The notes beneath the pieces are model-generated. The model ran no database searches, had not been told where the DNA came from, and saw only the letters and a list, made by a program, of their open reading frames with translations. DNA of 64,000 nt, from the NCBI GenBank assembly GCA_026014585.1, contig JAOZIA010000002.1:293677-357676 (forward strand). Direction: 5' to 3'. Shown in pieces: positions 16,783-25,569 of the stretch. The position numbers and the translations under genes were made by a program. The DNA is from Candidatus Bathyarchaeota archaeon (GTDB lineage Archaea; Thermoproteota; Bathyarchaeia; Bathyarchaeales; Bathycorpusculaceae). Every line of letters starts with the position of its first letter. Within the stretch, counting starts at the first letter, position 1.

Positions 16783-16930
16783 AACCTATTTGGAGCCTAA
16801 TAGCCAACATATGCAGAAATGATAGGAAGAGGTCAACTCTGTCTATTTGGTGCCTATTAGAAAGTCAATGCAGAAACCATAGAGGGGTAGGTTCCCTAAT
16901 GACAACTTCCAAACCAAAATTAGAAGTCGG
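16783..16930 (+). repeat. Dispersed intergenic element, copy 2
   Basis: Between the converging TrmB and tmk genes. Like copy 1 it has two tandem units (from 16785 and 16843), ATGCAGAAA, CATAGAGGGG and the 3' part TAATGACAACTTCC with AAACCAAAATTAG. The 3' end overlaps the stop codon region of tmk (stop at 16920-16922). The ATG is at 16899. Confidence 0.8.
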
Positions 16931-17537
16931 AGCCGAAGTCTTTGGCGAGTTTAAGCAAATCTAAAACTTTACAGTATAACTCCTCAGCCACAGCCTCAAT
17001 GGGCTTATCTCCCTCAACCAAAACCAAATCACCCTTCTCAACAAACTTCAAATAAACATCCCGCACTTTCTGCTGAGTTTCCAAAGTCTCCATAACAGAC
17101 CGCTTACGCTGCAACCGCTCCAAAACCCGTTCAGGTGCCACATCAAGGAAAATGTAAAAGTCAGGCTGCAAGGCGCGGGCGTTGATGGTTTTTATCCAGT
17201 CCGTGCTAAGTCCAGCACTGCCCTGATAGGCTATTGTTGAATAAAGGTAGCGGTCACAAACCACAACTTTTCCCTCGTTTAGGGCGGGTTCTATTTCAGC
17301 TTTGCAATGTTCGATGCGGTCAGCAGAGAAGAGTAGGGCTTCGGCTTCGGTTGGCAGGCGTGTGTTGTCGTATAGGTAGCTGCTGCGGATGAAGCTACCG
17401 ATTTTTCCAGTGCTGGGCTCAGTGGTGAAAATGACTTCGTAGTTTTTTTGGAGTTTTTCTACTAAGAGTTTTGCTTGGGTGGTTTTTCCGCTTCCATCCA
17501 ATCCCTCAATGACTATGAAGATGCCCTTTTTTGCCAT
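16920..17537 (-). CDS. tmk: Thymidylate kinase
   Basis: 205 residues from ATG 17537. Phosphorylates dTMP to dTDP. The P-loop EGLDGSGKTTQAKLL is at the N-terminus, followed by the DRY motif in VVCDRYLYSTIAYQGSAG, and PDFYIFLDVAPERVLERL in the sugar-base region. The lid is Arg-rich (LQRKRSVME). The ATG at 17546 gives three more residues. It is divergent from the HD phosphohydrolase, another dNTP-related gene; the stop lies inside repeat copy 2. Confidence 0.92.
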   Translation of the reverse strand: MAKKGIFIVIEGLDGSGKTTQAKLLVEKLQKNYEVIFTTEPSTGKIGSFIRSSYLYDNTRLPTEAEALLFSADRIEHCKAEIEPALNEGKVVVCDRYLYSTIAYQGSAGLSTDWIKTINARALQPDFYIFLDVAPERVLERLQRKRSVMETLETQQKVRDVYLKFVEKGDLVLVEGDKPIEAVAEELYCKVLDLLKLAKDFGSDF

Positions 17538-17580
17538 GATACTCAACGGTCCATTGCGTTACACATTATAAGGAAGCCCC

Positions 17581-17592
17581 ATAAATATAACT
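17581..17592 (+). promoter_or_regulatory. TATA box of a probably leaderless HD-domain mRNA
   Basis: ATAAATATAACT lies about 20-30 bp before ATG 17613, and no ribosome-binding site precedes that ATG. The predicted transcript start would fall at or next to the start codon. Confidence 0.45.
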
Positions 17593-17612
17593 TAAATCTG
17601 GAAGCGCCATTT

Positions 17613-18893
17613 ATGCCTAAAGCTTATTGGGGAGAAATCAAAGACCCCGTTCACGGATACGTTTACATTACCGAAGCAGAAAAACACGTCATCGACTCCT
17701 ACCCAATGCAGCGGCTAAGGCGACTACGGCAACTGGCGGGTAGCGAATACGTTTACCCAGGCGCAAACCACACCCGATTTGAACACAGCGTCGGCGTCAT
17801 GTACCTAGCAGGTAACGTGTTGGATAATCCGCATGTTTCCCAAGTGGTCAATGACCAGGAAATAGCAACCTGCAGAATCGCCGCGTTACTCCATGATATT
17901 GGGCATGGACCATTTTCACACGTGTTTGAACATCTTCTAAATAAGAATCTTTGCAGAACCCATGAAGATAACACGTCTTGGCTTATTGAAAAAAGCGAAG
18001 TCGGCGATGAACTAGATAAGCTGGGTTTTAACCGCAAAGAAGTCGCAGCGCTAGCGGTTGGAAAAATGCAAAAAAAAAGCAAAGCATTCCTAAATCAAAT
18101 CATCAGCAGCGCCGTGGACGTGGACAAAATGGACTTCATCGTTCGCGACACTTACCACACAGGCGCAGAATACGGTTTCATCGATGTCATCCGATTAATT
18201 CATGCTTTTGATGTGATGGGAGAAAACTTGGCAGTTGAGCTGGGTGCGCTCTCAGCTTTGGAAGCCTTTATTATCGCGCGGATTGAGTCTTTCAAGAGCA
18301 TCTACTTTCACCGTGTGGGTAGGGCAGCTCAGATTATGCTTGCATCCGCCATGGACAAAGCCAACCCCGAATTAGGATTAACAGATTTTAAAACACCCGA
18401 GGAATATTTGGCGCTGGATGATTACACGGTTTGGGCAAAACTTAAACAATGCAAAGCCTCCCAGCAGATAATTAGCAACTTAGAACACAGAAAAATGCTC
18501 AAATGCGCATACGAACGCACGTTTTACGAAAAAGACGACTTGGTCGCGAACCTTTTTGGGCAAGAATCCTACCGTAACAAGATAAGAGTTGAAATCGCCA
18601 AAGAAGCAGGCATACCCACAGACATGGTAAATATTGACGTGCCAACCGTGCAATCCGTGCCATATCACCCAACCATGCTTATGCAGCCCATGGAAATCCC
18701 TGTGTTTAACCGCGGCAAGGCAGGAGAGAAAAAACTGCAGCGACTCAGTGAAACCTCAAAGATTTTTGAAACCCTGCGAGGTTTCATGAACATTTTGCGT
18801 GTCTACACAAATGTGGAGGAACGTGAAAAAGTTGAGAAGGCAACTGCAAAGATTCTTGGCAAGATTCCTTCTGCAGCAAAAATTTCGTTTTAG
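17613..18893 (+). CDS. HD-domain phosphohydrolase, dGTPase/SAMHD1-like
   Basis: 426 residues from ATG 17613; a longer frame upstream overlaps tmk antisense and is ignored. The N-terminus KDPVHGYVYITEAEKHVIDS and QRLRRLRQLAGSEYVYPGA are typical of the COG1078 group. Metal ligands lie in RFEHSVGVMYLA, ALLHDIGHGPFSHVFE and a later DVDKMDFIVRDTYHTG. Family members hydrolyse dNTPs or other nucleotides. Opposite-strand tmk makes a nucleotide-pool link plausible. Ends in TAG. Confidence 0.87.
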   Translation: MPKAYWGEIKDPVHGYVYITEAEKHVIDSYPMQRLRRLRQLAGSEYVYPGANHTRFEHSVGVMYLAGNVLDNPHVSQVVNDQEIATCRIAALLHDIGHGPFSHVFEHLLNKNLCRTHEDNTSWLIEKSEVGDELDKLGFNRKEVAALAVGKMQKKSKAFLNQIISSAVDVDKMDFIVRDTYHTGAEYGFIDVIRLIHAFDVMGENLAVELGALSALEAFIIARIESFKSIYFHRVGRAAQIMLASAMDKANPELGLTDFKTPEEYLALDDYTVWAKLKQCKASQQIISNLEHRKMLKCAYERTFYEKDDLVANLFGQESYRNKIRVEIAKEAGIPTDMVNIDVPTVQSVPYHPTMLMQPMEIPVFNRGKAGEKKLQRLSETSKIFETLRGFMNILRVYTNVEEREKVEKATAKILGKIPSAAKISF

Positions 18894-18970
18894 ATGTTTT
18901 TTCTTAAATACTAGTCATGCTTAAAAAGATAGAGAATAACATTTAGCGGTTAACGGAAGGGAACAGAAAA

Positions 18971-19534
18971 ATGAGCAAGCCAGCATCGGTTAATGATGAC
19001 AAGAAAGTCATAAGTGTTAGAATTAAAAGAAAAGCCGAACCAGCACCCATACCCATAGTGCCGCCGATGCCAAAATCAGAATCTCCCCTTCTGTACTCAC
19101 CGCAGGAAGTCCGCAATTTTGTCTCCGAGTTTGTGACTTCATGGATAAGAGGCGACATAATCATTCATTTCCCAACAGCCGCCGAATTAGCCAAACAAAC
19201 CCCTTTTAGCATAGCTTTTCCAAAAGACCCTTCGGTTAGTGCGGAAGTAAAAATTAAAGAACACTATATTGATTTGCTCTCGGTTTGTGCAGGAATAAAG
19301 CAGGTTCCAGGTGAGGAGCAGGAAAAAGCGATTCCAGAAGTTTTCCGTATGCTGCTAATGTTCCGTTCAGCCAACCGTATAGAAGGCAAACTCTTCACAA
19401 ACGACCTGCAAAAACGCCTTGACAAACTAGAAGAAAACAGTAAAGCCCAAAGCAAACTAATCGACCAAATCACAGCACACCTGTTTAAACCCAAAAAAAC
19501 CCCAAAAACCAAGACGACAAAACGAAAAGCCTAA
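18971..19534 (+). CDS. Hypothetical protein with charged tails
   Basis: 187 residues. A Pro-rich N-terminus (AEPAPIPIVPPMPK), a folded-looking centre (about 45-130: LLYSPQEVRNFVSEFVTSWI and HYIDLLSVCAGIKQV), a short coiled coil (about 140-165) and a Lys/Thr-rich tail. The tail could bind nucleic acid. I do not recognise the family. ATG 18971 follows a GGAAGGGA run. It precedes tRNA-Glu by about 70 bp. Confidence 0.65.
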   Translation: MSKPASVNDDKKVISVRIKRKAEPAPIPIVPPMPKSESPLLYSPQEVRNFVSEFVTSWIRGDIIIHFPTAAELAKQTPFSIAFPKDPSVSAEVKIKEHYIDLLSVCAGIKQVPGEEQEKAIPEVFRMLLMFRSANRIEGKLFTNDLQKRLDKLEENSKAQSKLIDQITAHLFKPKKTPKTKTTKRKA

Positions 19535-19605
19535 AAGTTCTTTTTCGGAAGGGTAAGGTTTATTCGATACAAGTCGCATTCTGCTTGATGCTTCATAAAA
19601 TTTGC

Positions 19606-19680
19606 GCTCTGGTAGTATAGTCCGGTCAAGTATGCCGGCCTTTCGAGTCGGCGACCCGGGTTCGAATCCCGGCCAGAGCA
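19606..19680 (+). tRNA. tRNA-Glu (TTC anticodon)
   Basis: Acceptor GCTCTGG pairs with CCAGAGC. The anticodon stem CCGGC/GTCGG (one G-U) encloses CTTTCGA, giving TTC at 19642-19644. The T arm is CCGGG TTCGAAT CCCGG. No CCA is encoded after the discriminator A, unlike the other two tRNAs here. No intron. Confidence 0.95.
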
Positions 19681-19689
19681 CTAAACACC

Positions 19690-20286
19690 CTAAACTTTTG
19701 AAACAAACATGTTATCCCTAATGTAGTATCGCCAAGGCTTGTCTTTGTATTCTTTACCGTACTCTACACCGATACGGGTGGTTTCCACAATCTGCTCCGC
19801 TGGCACTGCTGGCGCATCCAAGATGTAGAGGGGCTGCGTTGTCATATCTATGCCGTTTTGGGCTTTTGTTACATCCATTGCCATGCACAGCCTGCTAGGA
19901 CCGTTTGCAAGGTTTGGCACTTTTCCATGCACTACCTTTCGGCGCTTAAACATAATCTCCTCACCCTCCACGGGCTCTAGCGCTCGAAAAAGCACCGCCT
20001 CAGGCTTACCCTCAACATTGCCTGCAGTTACGTTGAAGCAAAAATACAACCCATAGATAAAGTAGACATACGCATGCCCTTTCTCGCCGTACATGACTTC
20101 GTTTCGGGCTGTGCGTCTGCCACCTGAACTGTGAGCGGCGAGGTCTTCGGGTCCACGGTAGGCTTCGGTTTCCACAATCCTGCCAGCAACTGTTCCTTCG
20201 GCTGTTTCGTGTACTAGAATTTTGCCTAGTAGGTTTTTGGTGACTGTGTTGGTGTCTTGCTGGTAAAACGTTCGGGGCAGAATCAT
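19690..20286 (-). CDS. DNA-3-methyladenine glycosylase (AAG/MPG family)
   Basis: 198 residues from ATG 20286. Removes alkylated purines in base excision repair. Seen: PRTFYQQDTNTVTKNLLGK, the catalytic region GRIVETEAYRGPEDLAAHS with its Glu, and GHAYVYFIYGLYFCFNVTAG that forms the base pocket. RALEPVEGEEIM and NGPSRLCMAMDV complete the match. The length is normal for the family. It converges on tRNA-Glu. Ends in TAG. Confidence 0.9.
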   Translation of the reverse strand: MILPRTFYQQDTNTVTKNLLGKILVHETAEGTVAGRIVETEAYRGPEDLAAHSSGGRRTARNEVMYGEKGHAYVYFIYGLYFCFNVTAGNVEGKPEAVLFRALEPVEGEEIMFKRRKVVHGKVPNLANGPSRLCMAMDVTKAQNGIDMTTQPLYILDAPAVPAEQIVETTRIGVEYGKEYKDKPWRYYIRDNMFVSKV

Positions 20287-20389
20287 AGCCAAACAGTGGG
20301 TTTTTGGTGCAAATAAGTTTAGCTGCTCTTTTTCGGTATAACCTTATATGATTTGTAAATTAGAGGTTACCTGACACGGGTGCAAACAG

Positions 20390-21550
20390 GTGGGGTTGGC
20401 TGGCAAACTTGAAAACGTGTACTCTTCAGAATTGGGCAAGGTACTGCTAATCGGCTTATCCTCCCGCCTGCTCATATTTGTCTCTGCCGCGGCTGGCTAC
20501 AGCCTGTTTGGTCCAGGCATGGCAAACCCTAACTCCACCAGCCCCTTCATCAACCTGTTTAGCCAATGGGACGCCGCGTGGTACAACACTATCGCAGTAA
20601 ACTGGTACCCCACAGGCGCTGACCCTTTAAGCGGAAACTGGGCATTCTTTCCACTCTACCCTGCCCTAATGCGTATTTTTGGAACACCCTTAACGCCTTT
20701 TATGCTTCCAGAACAAGCATACTATCTTTCGGGATTTCTGATAAACAATCTGCTCTTTTTTGCCTGCCTAATCCTCTTCTATAAAGTAACCCAAACAATC
20801 TTTAACAACCAAAAATATTCCCTGATATCAACAGTTTTCTTCGCTTTTTGGCCAGGTGCCCTGTTTTACTCTGTCGTTTACTCAGAAAGCCTTTTCATGA
20901 TATTTGCACTGGGAGCATTTTATTTTCTGGAGCGCGGCAGCGTCGGTAAATCAACTGTTCTTGCCGTTTTAGCAGCAGCAACCCGCAGCAACGGATTCAT
21001 GATACTGATACCGTTTGTTTATGCTGGACTGCAAAAGAGAAAAATTAAAACCACTGTGGTTCAATCGGTTTGCATCTTTTTGCCTTATTTGCTGTTTACT
21101 GTTTACGGGTACGCTTTGACGGGGCTTTTTCCTATTCGGGAAATTGTGTATAGCCAAATTTGGGGTGCATATGCTGCTCAGCCGATTGCTTTTTCGCTAG
21201 AAAATGTGGGGTATGCGTTGTTGTATATTGCTGAGGGGGTTTTGATTGCTTTGCCTTTCATTTGGTTTGCCCGAAACGATAAGGTTCCCATCAAAGAGTT
21301 CATGTTAGGATTAAATCACAGAAAAGATTTGAAGTACTGGGTTTTAGCTGCCGTCATAGTGATTATGCTGTTGTTTTATGCTGACCCCAAAAACCTCCAC
21401 CGGTACGCTTTGCCGATGTTGCCTCTGTACTGGGGCTTTGCATGGGCATGGTGCAAGAACGAAAAATGGGGAAAACTTTTGTTAGCTATCTTCATTGCTA
21501 TTATGATACTTGGGACAACACTTTTTGCTTTAGGCGGCTACTACATTTAA
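20390..21550 (+). CDS. PIG-V-like GT-C mannosyltransferase
   Basis: 386 residues with about ten membrane helices. The first extracytoplasmic loop has SQWDAAWYNTIAVNWYP with an Asp next to Trp, followed by GNWAFFPLYPALMRIFG, typical of PIG-V (GPI mannosyltransferase 2) relatives. Archaea lack GPI anchors, so the acceptor is probably a lipid-linked glycan. TATA-like TTATATG is at about 20344. Start GTG 20390 is tentative; TTG 20396 is in frame. Confidence 0.75.
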   Translation: MGLAGKLENVYSSELGKVLLIGLSSRLLIFVSAAAGYSLFGPGMANPNSTSPFINLFSQWDAAWYNTIAVNWYPTGADPLSGNWAFFPLYPALMRIFGTPLTPFMLPEQAYYLSGFLINNLLFFACLILFYKVTQTIFNNQKYSLISTVFFAFWPGALFYSVVYSESLFMIFALGAFYFLERGSVGKSTVLAVLAAATRSNGFMILIPFVYAGLQKRKIKTTVVQSVCIFLPYLLFTVYGYALTGLFPIREIVYSQIWGAYAAQPIAFSLENVGYALLYIAEGVLIALPFIWFARNDKVPIKEFMLGLNHRKDLKYWVLAAVIVIMLLFYADPKNLHRYALPMLPLYWGFAWAWCKNEKWGKLLLAIFIAIMILGTTLFALGGYYI

Positions 21551-21630
21551 AAAAAATAAAAAAGGCAGCGAGAACAAGATTTCACAAACAGCTTACACAA
21601 TAGCTTTCAGAACAAAGGTTAACTACTAAG

Positions 21631-21924
21631 CTACGGCTGCTTTTCCTTTTGAGCTTTCTGCCAGTCGCTAAGCGTCCTCTTCTTGCACATATCCCTATAC
21701 TTGTTGTAATAATCAATAGGCTGAAAAACAGGTGCGTAGGGTAGTTGTTCTTCAAGTCCGCATTTGCAAACCACATAAACCAGCTTGTTTTTGTTATCTG
21801 CTAAAATCTGAAGGTGCTCTTTTCGGCATTGGGGGCAGTAGTAGGGACCTGTGACCATTTTTTTAGCGTCTTTGGTGAGGATTTTGATTTTATTGTTTGA
21901 GATTTTATGGGTTGCAGGGCACAT
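21631..21924 (-). CDS. Elf1-like zinc-ribbon protein
   Basis: 97 residues. A CPQC / CKCG pair of zinc ligands (about 29-57), then LEEQLPYAP and a PIDYYNKYRD helix match the shape of archaeal/eukaryotic transcription elongation factor Elf1. The match is by motif layout only. ATG 21924 gives a basic N-terminal arm; ATG 21858 would start at the ribbon. Ends in TAG. Confidence 0.6.
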   Translation of the reverse strand: MCPATHKISNNKIKILTKDAKKMVTGPYYCPQCRKEHLQILADNKNKLVYVVCKCGLEEQLPYAPVFQPIDYYNKYRDMCKKRTLSDWQKAQKEKQP

Positions 21925-22061
21925 TGTGCTTCAACACTGTATCAAGTGCTTAAAGGTAGTTATACTCTTCCCTTAAAAATCAAGAATCCAACAATCAGCC
22001 ACGACATACCAAGTTTTCTAAGATAAGATTAAAATATCCTTTGAATATGATGTATGCAAGC

Positions 22062-22137
22062 GCGGTCGTCGTCTAGTCTGGTTTAGGACATTAGCCTTCC
22101 AAGCTAATGATCCCGGGTTCGAATCCCGGCGACCGCA
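22062..22137 (+). tRNA. tRNA-Gly (TCC anticodon)
   Basis: Acceptor GCGGTCG pairs with CGACCGC. The anticodon stem TTAGC/GCTAA encloses CTTCCAA, giving TCC. The T arm is CCGGG TTCGAAT CCCGG. Discriminator A at 22137 is followed by an encoded CCA (22138-22140). No intron. Confidence 0.95.
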
Positions 22138-22190
22138 CCACTACATCTTTTTAAAAATTATAAAAACTGTATCCTTGAAAAAATTTAGAT

Positions 22191-22952
22191 TTAGAAGGGA
22201 CGCTTGATTTTTTGTCTACTTCTGAAAACGACAAAACCTGCCATCATCGCCAGGGGAACTGCTAGTAAGCCTATGGAGTATTCAGGTAGTTCAAAGATTT
22301 CACCAGGTACAATATGGAAGTAGTCAAATTCAGCGTTGAATGTTGTTGAACCAACGTTTATTGCGAATAATCCAATCTGCACTGGGTCTGCAGCGTTGAA
22401 AGTGTATGATTTTACGGTGTTCCATGCTATGCCGTTTGAACTCCAAGAGCCGGTTATGGTTGTTCCACTTTTTTCTAGTTTTAGGTATAGTGGGTTATAG
22501 CTGTCTGGAAGGGTTCCTTGTTGATAACTTACAGTTCCATCTAGTACTCCGTACATTAAAACTTGGTTTGTGCCCCATTTTTCAAGGCGCATATAATTAT
22601 CTGTGTCTTTCCAGATAAGCAGACCACCACGGAAGCCACTTTGAGAGAAATCACCACTAACACAAGTGGTAGCTTCAAAGTTACCTGTTACTGGTTGAAG
22701 TATTCGAGGAGCGTCATAGTTTGAAGTAGGTGCTAGAGCAACACCGGTTGGTGCAGTTATTATTAGGTATCCGGGGTTAGCTGTTAAATTGAAAACAGCG
22801 GATGTGCTACCAGCAGTTGTCCAGAAACTGTTTAAGTTGGTTGATGTGAAATCATCGTTGTATCCAACATCTGCAAAAACACAACTGAACGTTGTAAAAC
22901 TTAAGAATGCTGCCAACAGCAACGCTAGAACTAGACGTGATTTACCGTTCAT
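22191..22952 (-). CDS. Secreted, C-terminally anchored concanavalin-like (DUF1349-type) protein
   Basis: 253 residues. A signal peptide (about 5-28), then a lectin/glucanase-like beta-sandwich (about 30-215) with FRGGLLIWKDTDNYMRLEKW and LYLKLEKSGTTITGSWSSNG, as in DUF1349 and GH43-associated domains. The end LPEYSIGLLAVPLAMMAG plus RSRQK is a membrane anchor, possibly an archaeosortase-type sorting tail of the PEF class (inference). It probably binds carbohydrate at the cell surface. Divergent from the NFU gene. Confidence 0.75.
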   Translation of the reverse strand: MNGKSRLVLALLLAAFLSFTTFSCVFADVGYNDDFTSTNLNSFWTTAGSTSAVFNLTANPGYLIITAPTGVALAPTSNYDAPRILQPVTGNFEATTCVSGDFSQSGFRGGLLIWKDTDNYMRLEKWGTNQVLMYGVLDGTVSYQQGTLPDSYNPLYLKLEKSGTTITGSWSSNGIAWNTVKSYTFNAADPVQIGLFAINVGSTTFNAEFDYFHIVPGEIFELPEYSIGLLAVPLAMMAGFVVFRSRQKIKRPF

Positions 22953-23196
22953 TCGAATCCTTCCACTTTCTCAAAATAACAAGGTTAGCGCTTATATTTA
23001 AGAATTATCATCGAAAAACGAATACTTGATAAAAAATTTCCAAACAAAACATCCTTAAGACATAAATTTAGAATTTTATGAAAATAATCCAAGTAATCAC
23101 GAGTTTTTTCCGTCAAGCATCATTTATGGAAATTGTATCTGCAATGGGGAATGCTTAAAAAGTTCGTTCACAAAGTTTGAAGTGGTGAAAAGCAAA

Positions 23197-23430
23197 ATGG
23201 TCGATAGTGTCGAAAAAAGAGTTAAAGATGCACTAGCAGAAATAAAGCCCCAACTTCAAGCTGACGGCGGCGACGTTGACTTTGTAGCAATAGTAGGCTC
23301 CGTAGTTCAAGTTAGACTACGCGGCGCATGCGCAGGCTGCCCAATGTCCACAATGACGCTAAAGCAAGGAATCGAACGCATAATCAAAGCACAGGTTCCA
23401 GAAATCACACGCGTAGATGCAGTTCAGTAA
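23197..23430 (+). CDS. NFU-type iron-sulfur scaffold protein
   Basis: 77 residues, just the NifU C-terminal domain: VKDALAEIKPQLQADGGDVD, then LRGACAGCPMSTMTLKQGIE with the CxxC that holds a bridging Fe-S cluster. It probably delivers clusters to apo-proteins; several Fe-S enzymes (Tes, Cdh) lie in the window. ATG 23197 is chosen because GGTGA precedes it by about nine bases; GTG 23182 is an alternative. Converges with the MFS gene, overlapping by seven bases. Confidence 0.9.
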   Translation: MVDSVEKRVKDALAEIKPQLQADGGDVDFVAIVGSVVQVRLRGACAGCPMSTMTLKQGIERIIKAQVPEITRVDAVQ

Positions 23431-24773
23431 ACAATTAGTTGTTTTTTATATTTTCTCTTTTTATAAATGCAACAGACAATTTTGCTAAATTCAAATTTCT
23501 TTGGACCAGTTCTGTCTGTGGGGTGACTATATCTCCGAGAGAGAGAGAGAGAACGACAGCACTTTTCAGACGTTGAGTCAACTTGCTTTTTCCTGGTTGT
23601 AACAAACACAAAAAATGAAACCACAAGCAATAGACTTAGCGAAACAAAAATTCCTAAATACCTAAAACTTGACGCAAAAATTACCCCACTAACGATTGGC
23701 CCCAGCGTTTGCCCAACATCCATAACCGTGGACAGCAACCCCATGGAGGCACCCACCAGTGTTGAAGGAACAAGGTCGCAAATCAGCGGGGAAGTTGAGG
23801 ATAGAACAGCAGCAAACGAAACACCGTATCCAACCGTTAGAACCAGTAGCAAAACAAAGTGGGTGGTGAAAGGTATTAAACCAACCAGAAAACAACTGGT
23901 AATTATTCCGAAACTGATTGGTTTTGTGCGGCCTATTTTGTCGGAAACCCGCCCAATTAGTGGCCGTGCGATAACCATGGCTATGATTTGGCTGCCTGTG
24001 ATTATTCCAACCAAAAACATGTTCATCCCTGCCACGTCAGTTAAGTAGCCGACCAAGAAAAACTCAACCGAGCCAAAAGCAAAATACTGGGTTGCCTGAA
24101 CAAAACTAACCCCTAAAATTCTGGTGTCTTTGATGATAGTTAGCCAACCGTCAAACATCTTTCTAGTTGCCTTTTCAGGAGCAGCTTGCAGGTTGAAACC
24201 ACGTTTTTCAGCCAAAAACAATAATGCAATTATAAACGCCGTTACTCCTGCAATGCCCACTGCAACATACAGAGTAAAAAAGCTCTGGTTAGTTGCAAAA
24301 AGAATGTATCCACCAAGAAAGGGGGCTAACGCTCTACCCACTGCAGTTGCAGAGTTAAAAAGAGATATACGTTCACCCCGTTTTGCAGGGTACAATTCTG
24401 CTATGGAAGCTTCTGCTACGGGCATAAAAATCGCTGTTGCAAATCCGTGATAAAACCGCACCAACGCCAACATCCACCAAGAATCCACTTCCAAATACAG
24501 AAACGGTGCGGAAGCAAACACTAAAGCTGCAAACAGCAAGACCTTGCGGCGCCCAAAAATATCTGATAATGAAGCAGCTGGAAGGCTTATGAGGATGCCG
24601 GGTATTGTTGAGGCTGAAGCCACGATGCCCAGTAGGCTGTCGGGAGTGTGTAGGCTTGTTGCGAAGGGTTTTAGGACAGGATTTTTTGACATAGTTGAAC
24701 TGAGAATAGCAAATAAACCCATAACACAAATTATGATAAAGAACGCTTTTGCGGTCGATTTGGATTTAAGCAT
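23424..24773 (-). CDS. MFS transporter with atypical C-terminal tail
   Basis: 449 residues, twelve predicted helices (about residues 10-395). The loop DIFGRRKVLLF between helices 2 and 3 is the MFS motif, repeated as RVSDKIGRTKPI in the second half. The multidrug/sugar efflux type is likely but the substrate is unknown. After the last helix (VTTRKK) comes a 50-residue tail rich in Arg, Ser and Cys with no family look, encoded across a (GA)8 run at 23537-23552. The tail may come from a lost stop or a frameshift. Confidence 0.85.
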   Translation of the reverse strand: MLKSKSTAKAFFIIICVMGLFAILSSTMSKNPVLKPFATSLHTPDSLLGIVASASTIPGILISLPAASLSDIFGRRKVLLFAALVFASAPFLYLEVDSWWMLALVRFYHGFATAIFMPVAEASIAELYPAKRGERISLFNSATAVGRALAPFLGGYILFATNQSFFTLYVAVGIAGVTAFIIALLFLAEKRGFNLQAAPEKATRKMFDGWLTIIKDTRILGVSFVQATQYFAFGSVEFFLVGYLTDVAGMNMFLVGIITGSQIIAMVIARPLIGRVSDKIGRTKPISFGIITSCFLVGLIPFTTHFVLLLVLTVGYGVSFAAVLSSTSPLICDLVPSTLVGASMGLLSTVMDVGQTLGPIVSGVIFASSFRYLGIFVSLSLLLVVSFFVFVTTRKKQVDSTSEKCCRSLSLSRRYSHPTDRTGPKKFEFSKIVCCIYKKRKYKKQLIVY

Positions 24774-24875
24774 ACGTTAACCGTAACCAGAAAAAACTCA
24801 ACCGCTGATATTTTTAATTTCCCAATAGAAAATACGGTACTTATTTAGCAGAATTCTGTGAATGCACGAGTTTCT

Positions 24876-25433
24876 TCATTGACGTGCTTTTTGAGCGAGG
24901 TCTTTAGCCCATGCATGAATTTCTTCCATATTGCGCATGTCAAAAACACCTGCAGGTTCCTCTTTAAAGCCTGCGTCCTCCAGAACTTTTTTCTGCCCAC
25001 TCATGGTTTTGCGGAAGAAAATGTTCATTTTATTGAAATTCATGATGCCGCCAAACATCGCTGCAGATATTGGATGTAGGTTGTATTTGTCTACTTTGTC
25101 TTGCAGGTTTTGCTTGTAGAGTTTTTCTATTTCTTCTGTTTTGCCCTCCCGCTCAAGTGTGGCTTTTCCCGAGGAAACAAAAATTGCAAGCTTCTTTTGT
25201 GACAATTCGTCTTTGAATTTTTTGATGAAATCCTCAACTTCACCCACCCACTTAGTTATCTGCATGCCGCTACCTACTATGATAAGGTCAAATGGGGAAA
25301 TATCCTTGATTTTTTCCTTCTTCACATCAGCCAGTTTAACTTCAAAACCTTCTGCTTGCAGGTCTTTTGCGATTTTTTCTGCAGTGTCGGTGGTTGCGCC
25401 GTAACGTGTGCCGTAAATGATAAGTGTTTTCAT
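24876..25433 (-). CDS. Flavodoxin-domain protein (HemG-like)
   Basis: 185 residues from ATG 25433. LIIYGTRYGATTDTAEKIA is the FMN phosphate loop; FDLIIVGSGMQITKW and KLAIFVSSGKATL follow as in menaquinone-dependent protoporphyrinogen oxidase-like flavodoxins. The C-terminal helix (EEIHAWAKDLAQ) is also typical. No haem genes are nearby, so a general redox role is equally possible. Confidence 0.78.
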   Translation of the reverse strand: MKTLIIYGTRYGATTDTAEKIAKDLQAEGFEVKLADVKKEKIKDISPFDLIIVGSGMQITKWVGEVEDFIKKFKDELSQKKLAIFVSSGKATLEREGKTEEIEKLYKQNLQDKVDKYNLHPISAAMFGGIMNFNKMNIFFRKTMSGQKKVLEDAGFKEEPAGVFDMRNMEEIHAWAKDLAQKARQ

Positions 25434-25569
25434 TTTCGGGTGTCTCACTATATTTGGGGGTTAAATGGTTTATTAAACTGTTGATACTTATTTTATTGAG
25501 AAACCGCTTTTAACAAATCAATAGATATATCAATGACAAAAACAGCGGTTTGTTTGATGGTGCCCGGTT

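Noticed and set aside
16790-16900. Repeat copies as simple transcription terminators
   Set aside because: Copies lie in convergent, divergent and tandem gaps, and lack a stable GC-rich hairpin plus T run.
17475-17612. N-terminal extension of the HD-domain protein
   Set aside because: It lies antisense to tmk; the conserved protein starts at ATG 17613, preceded by a TATA box at leaderless spacing.
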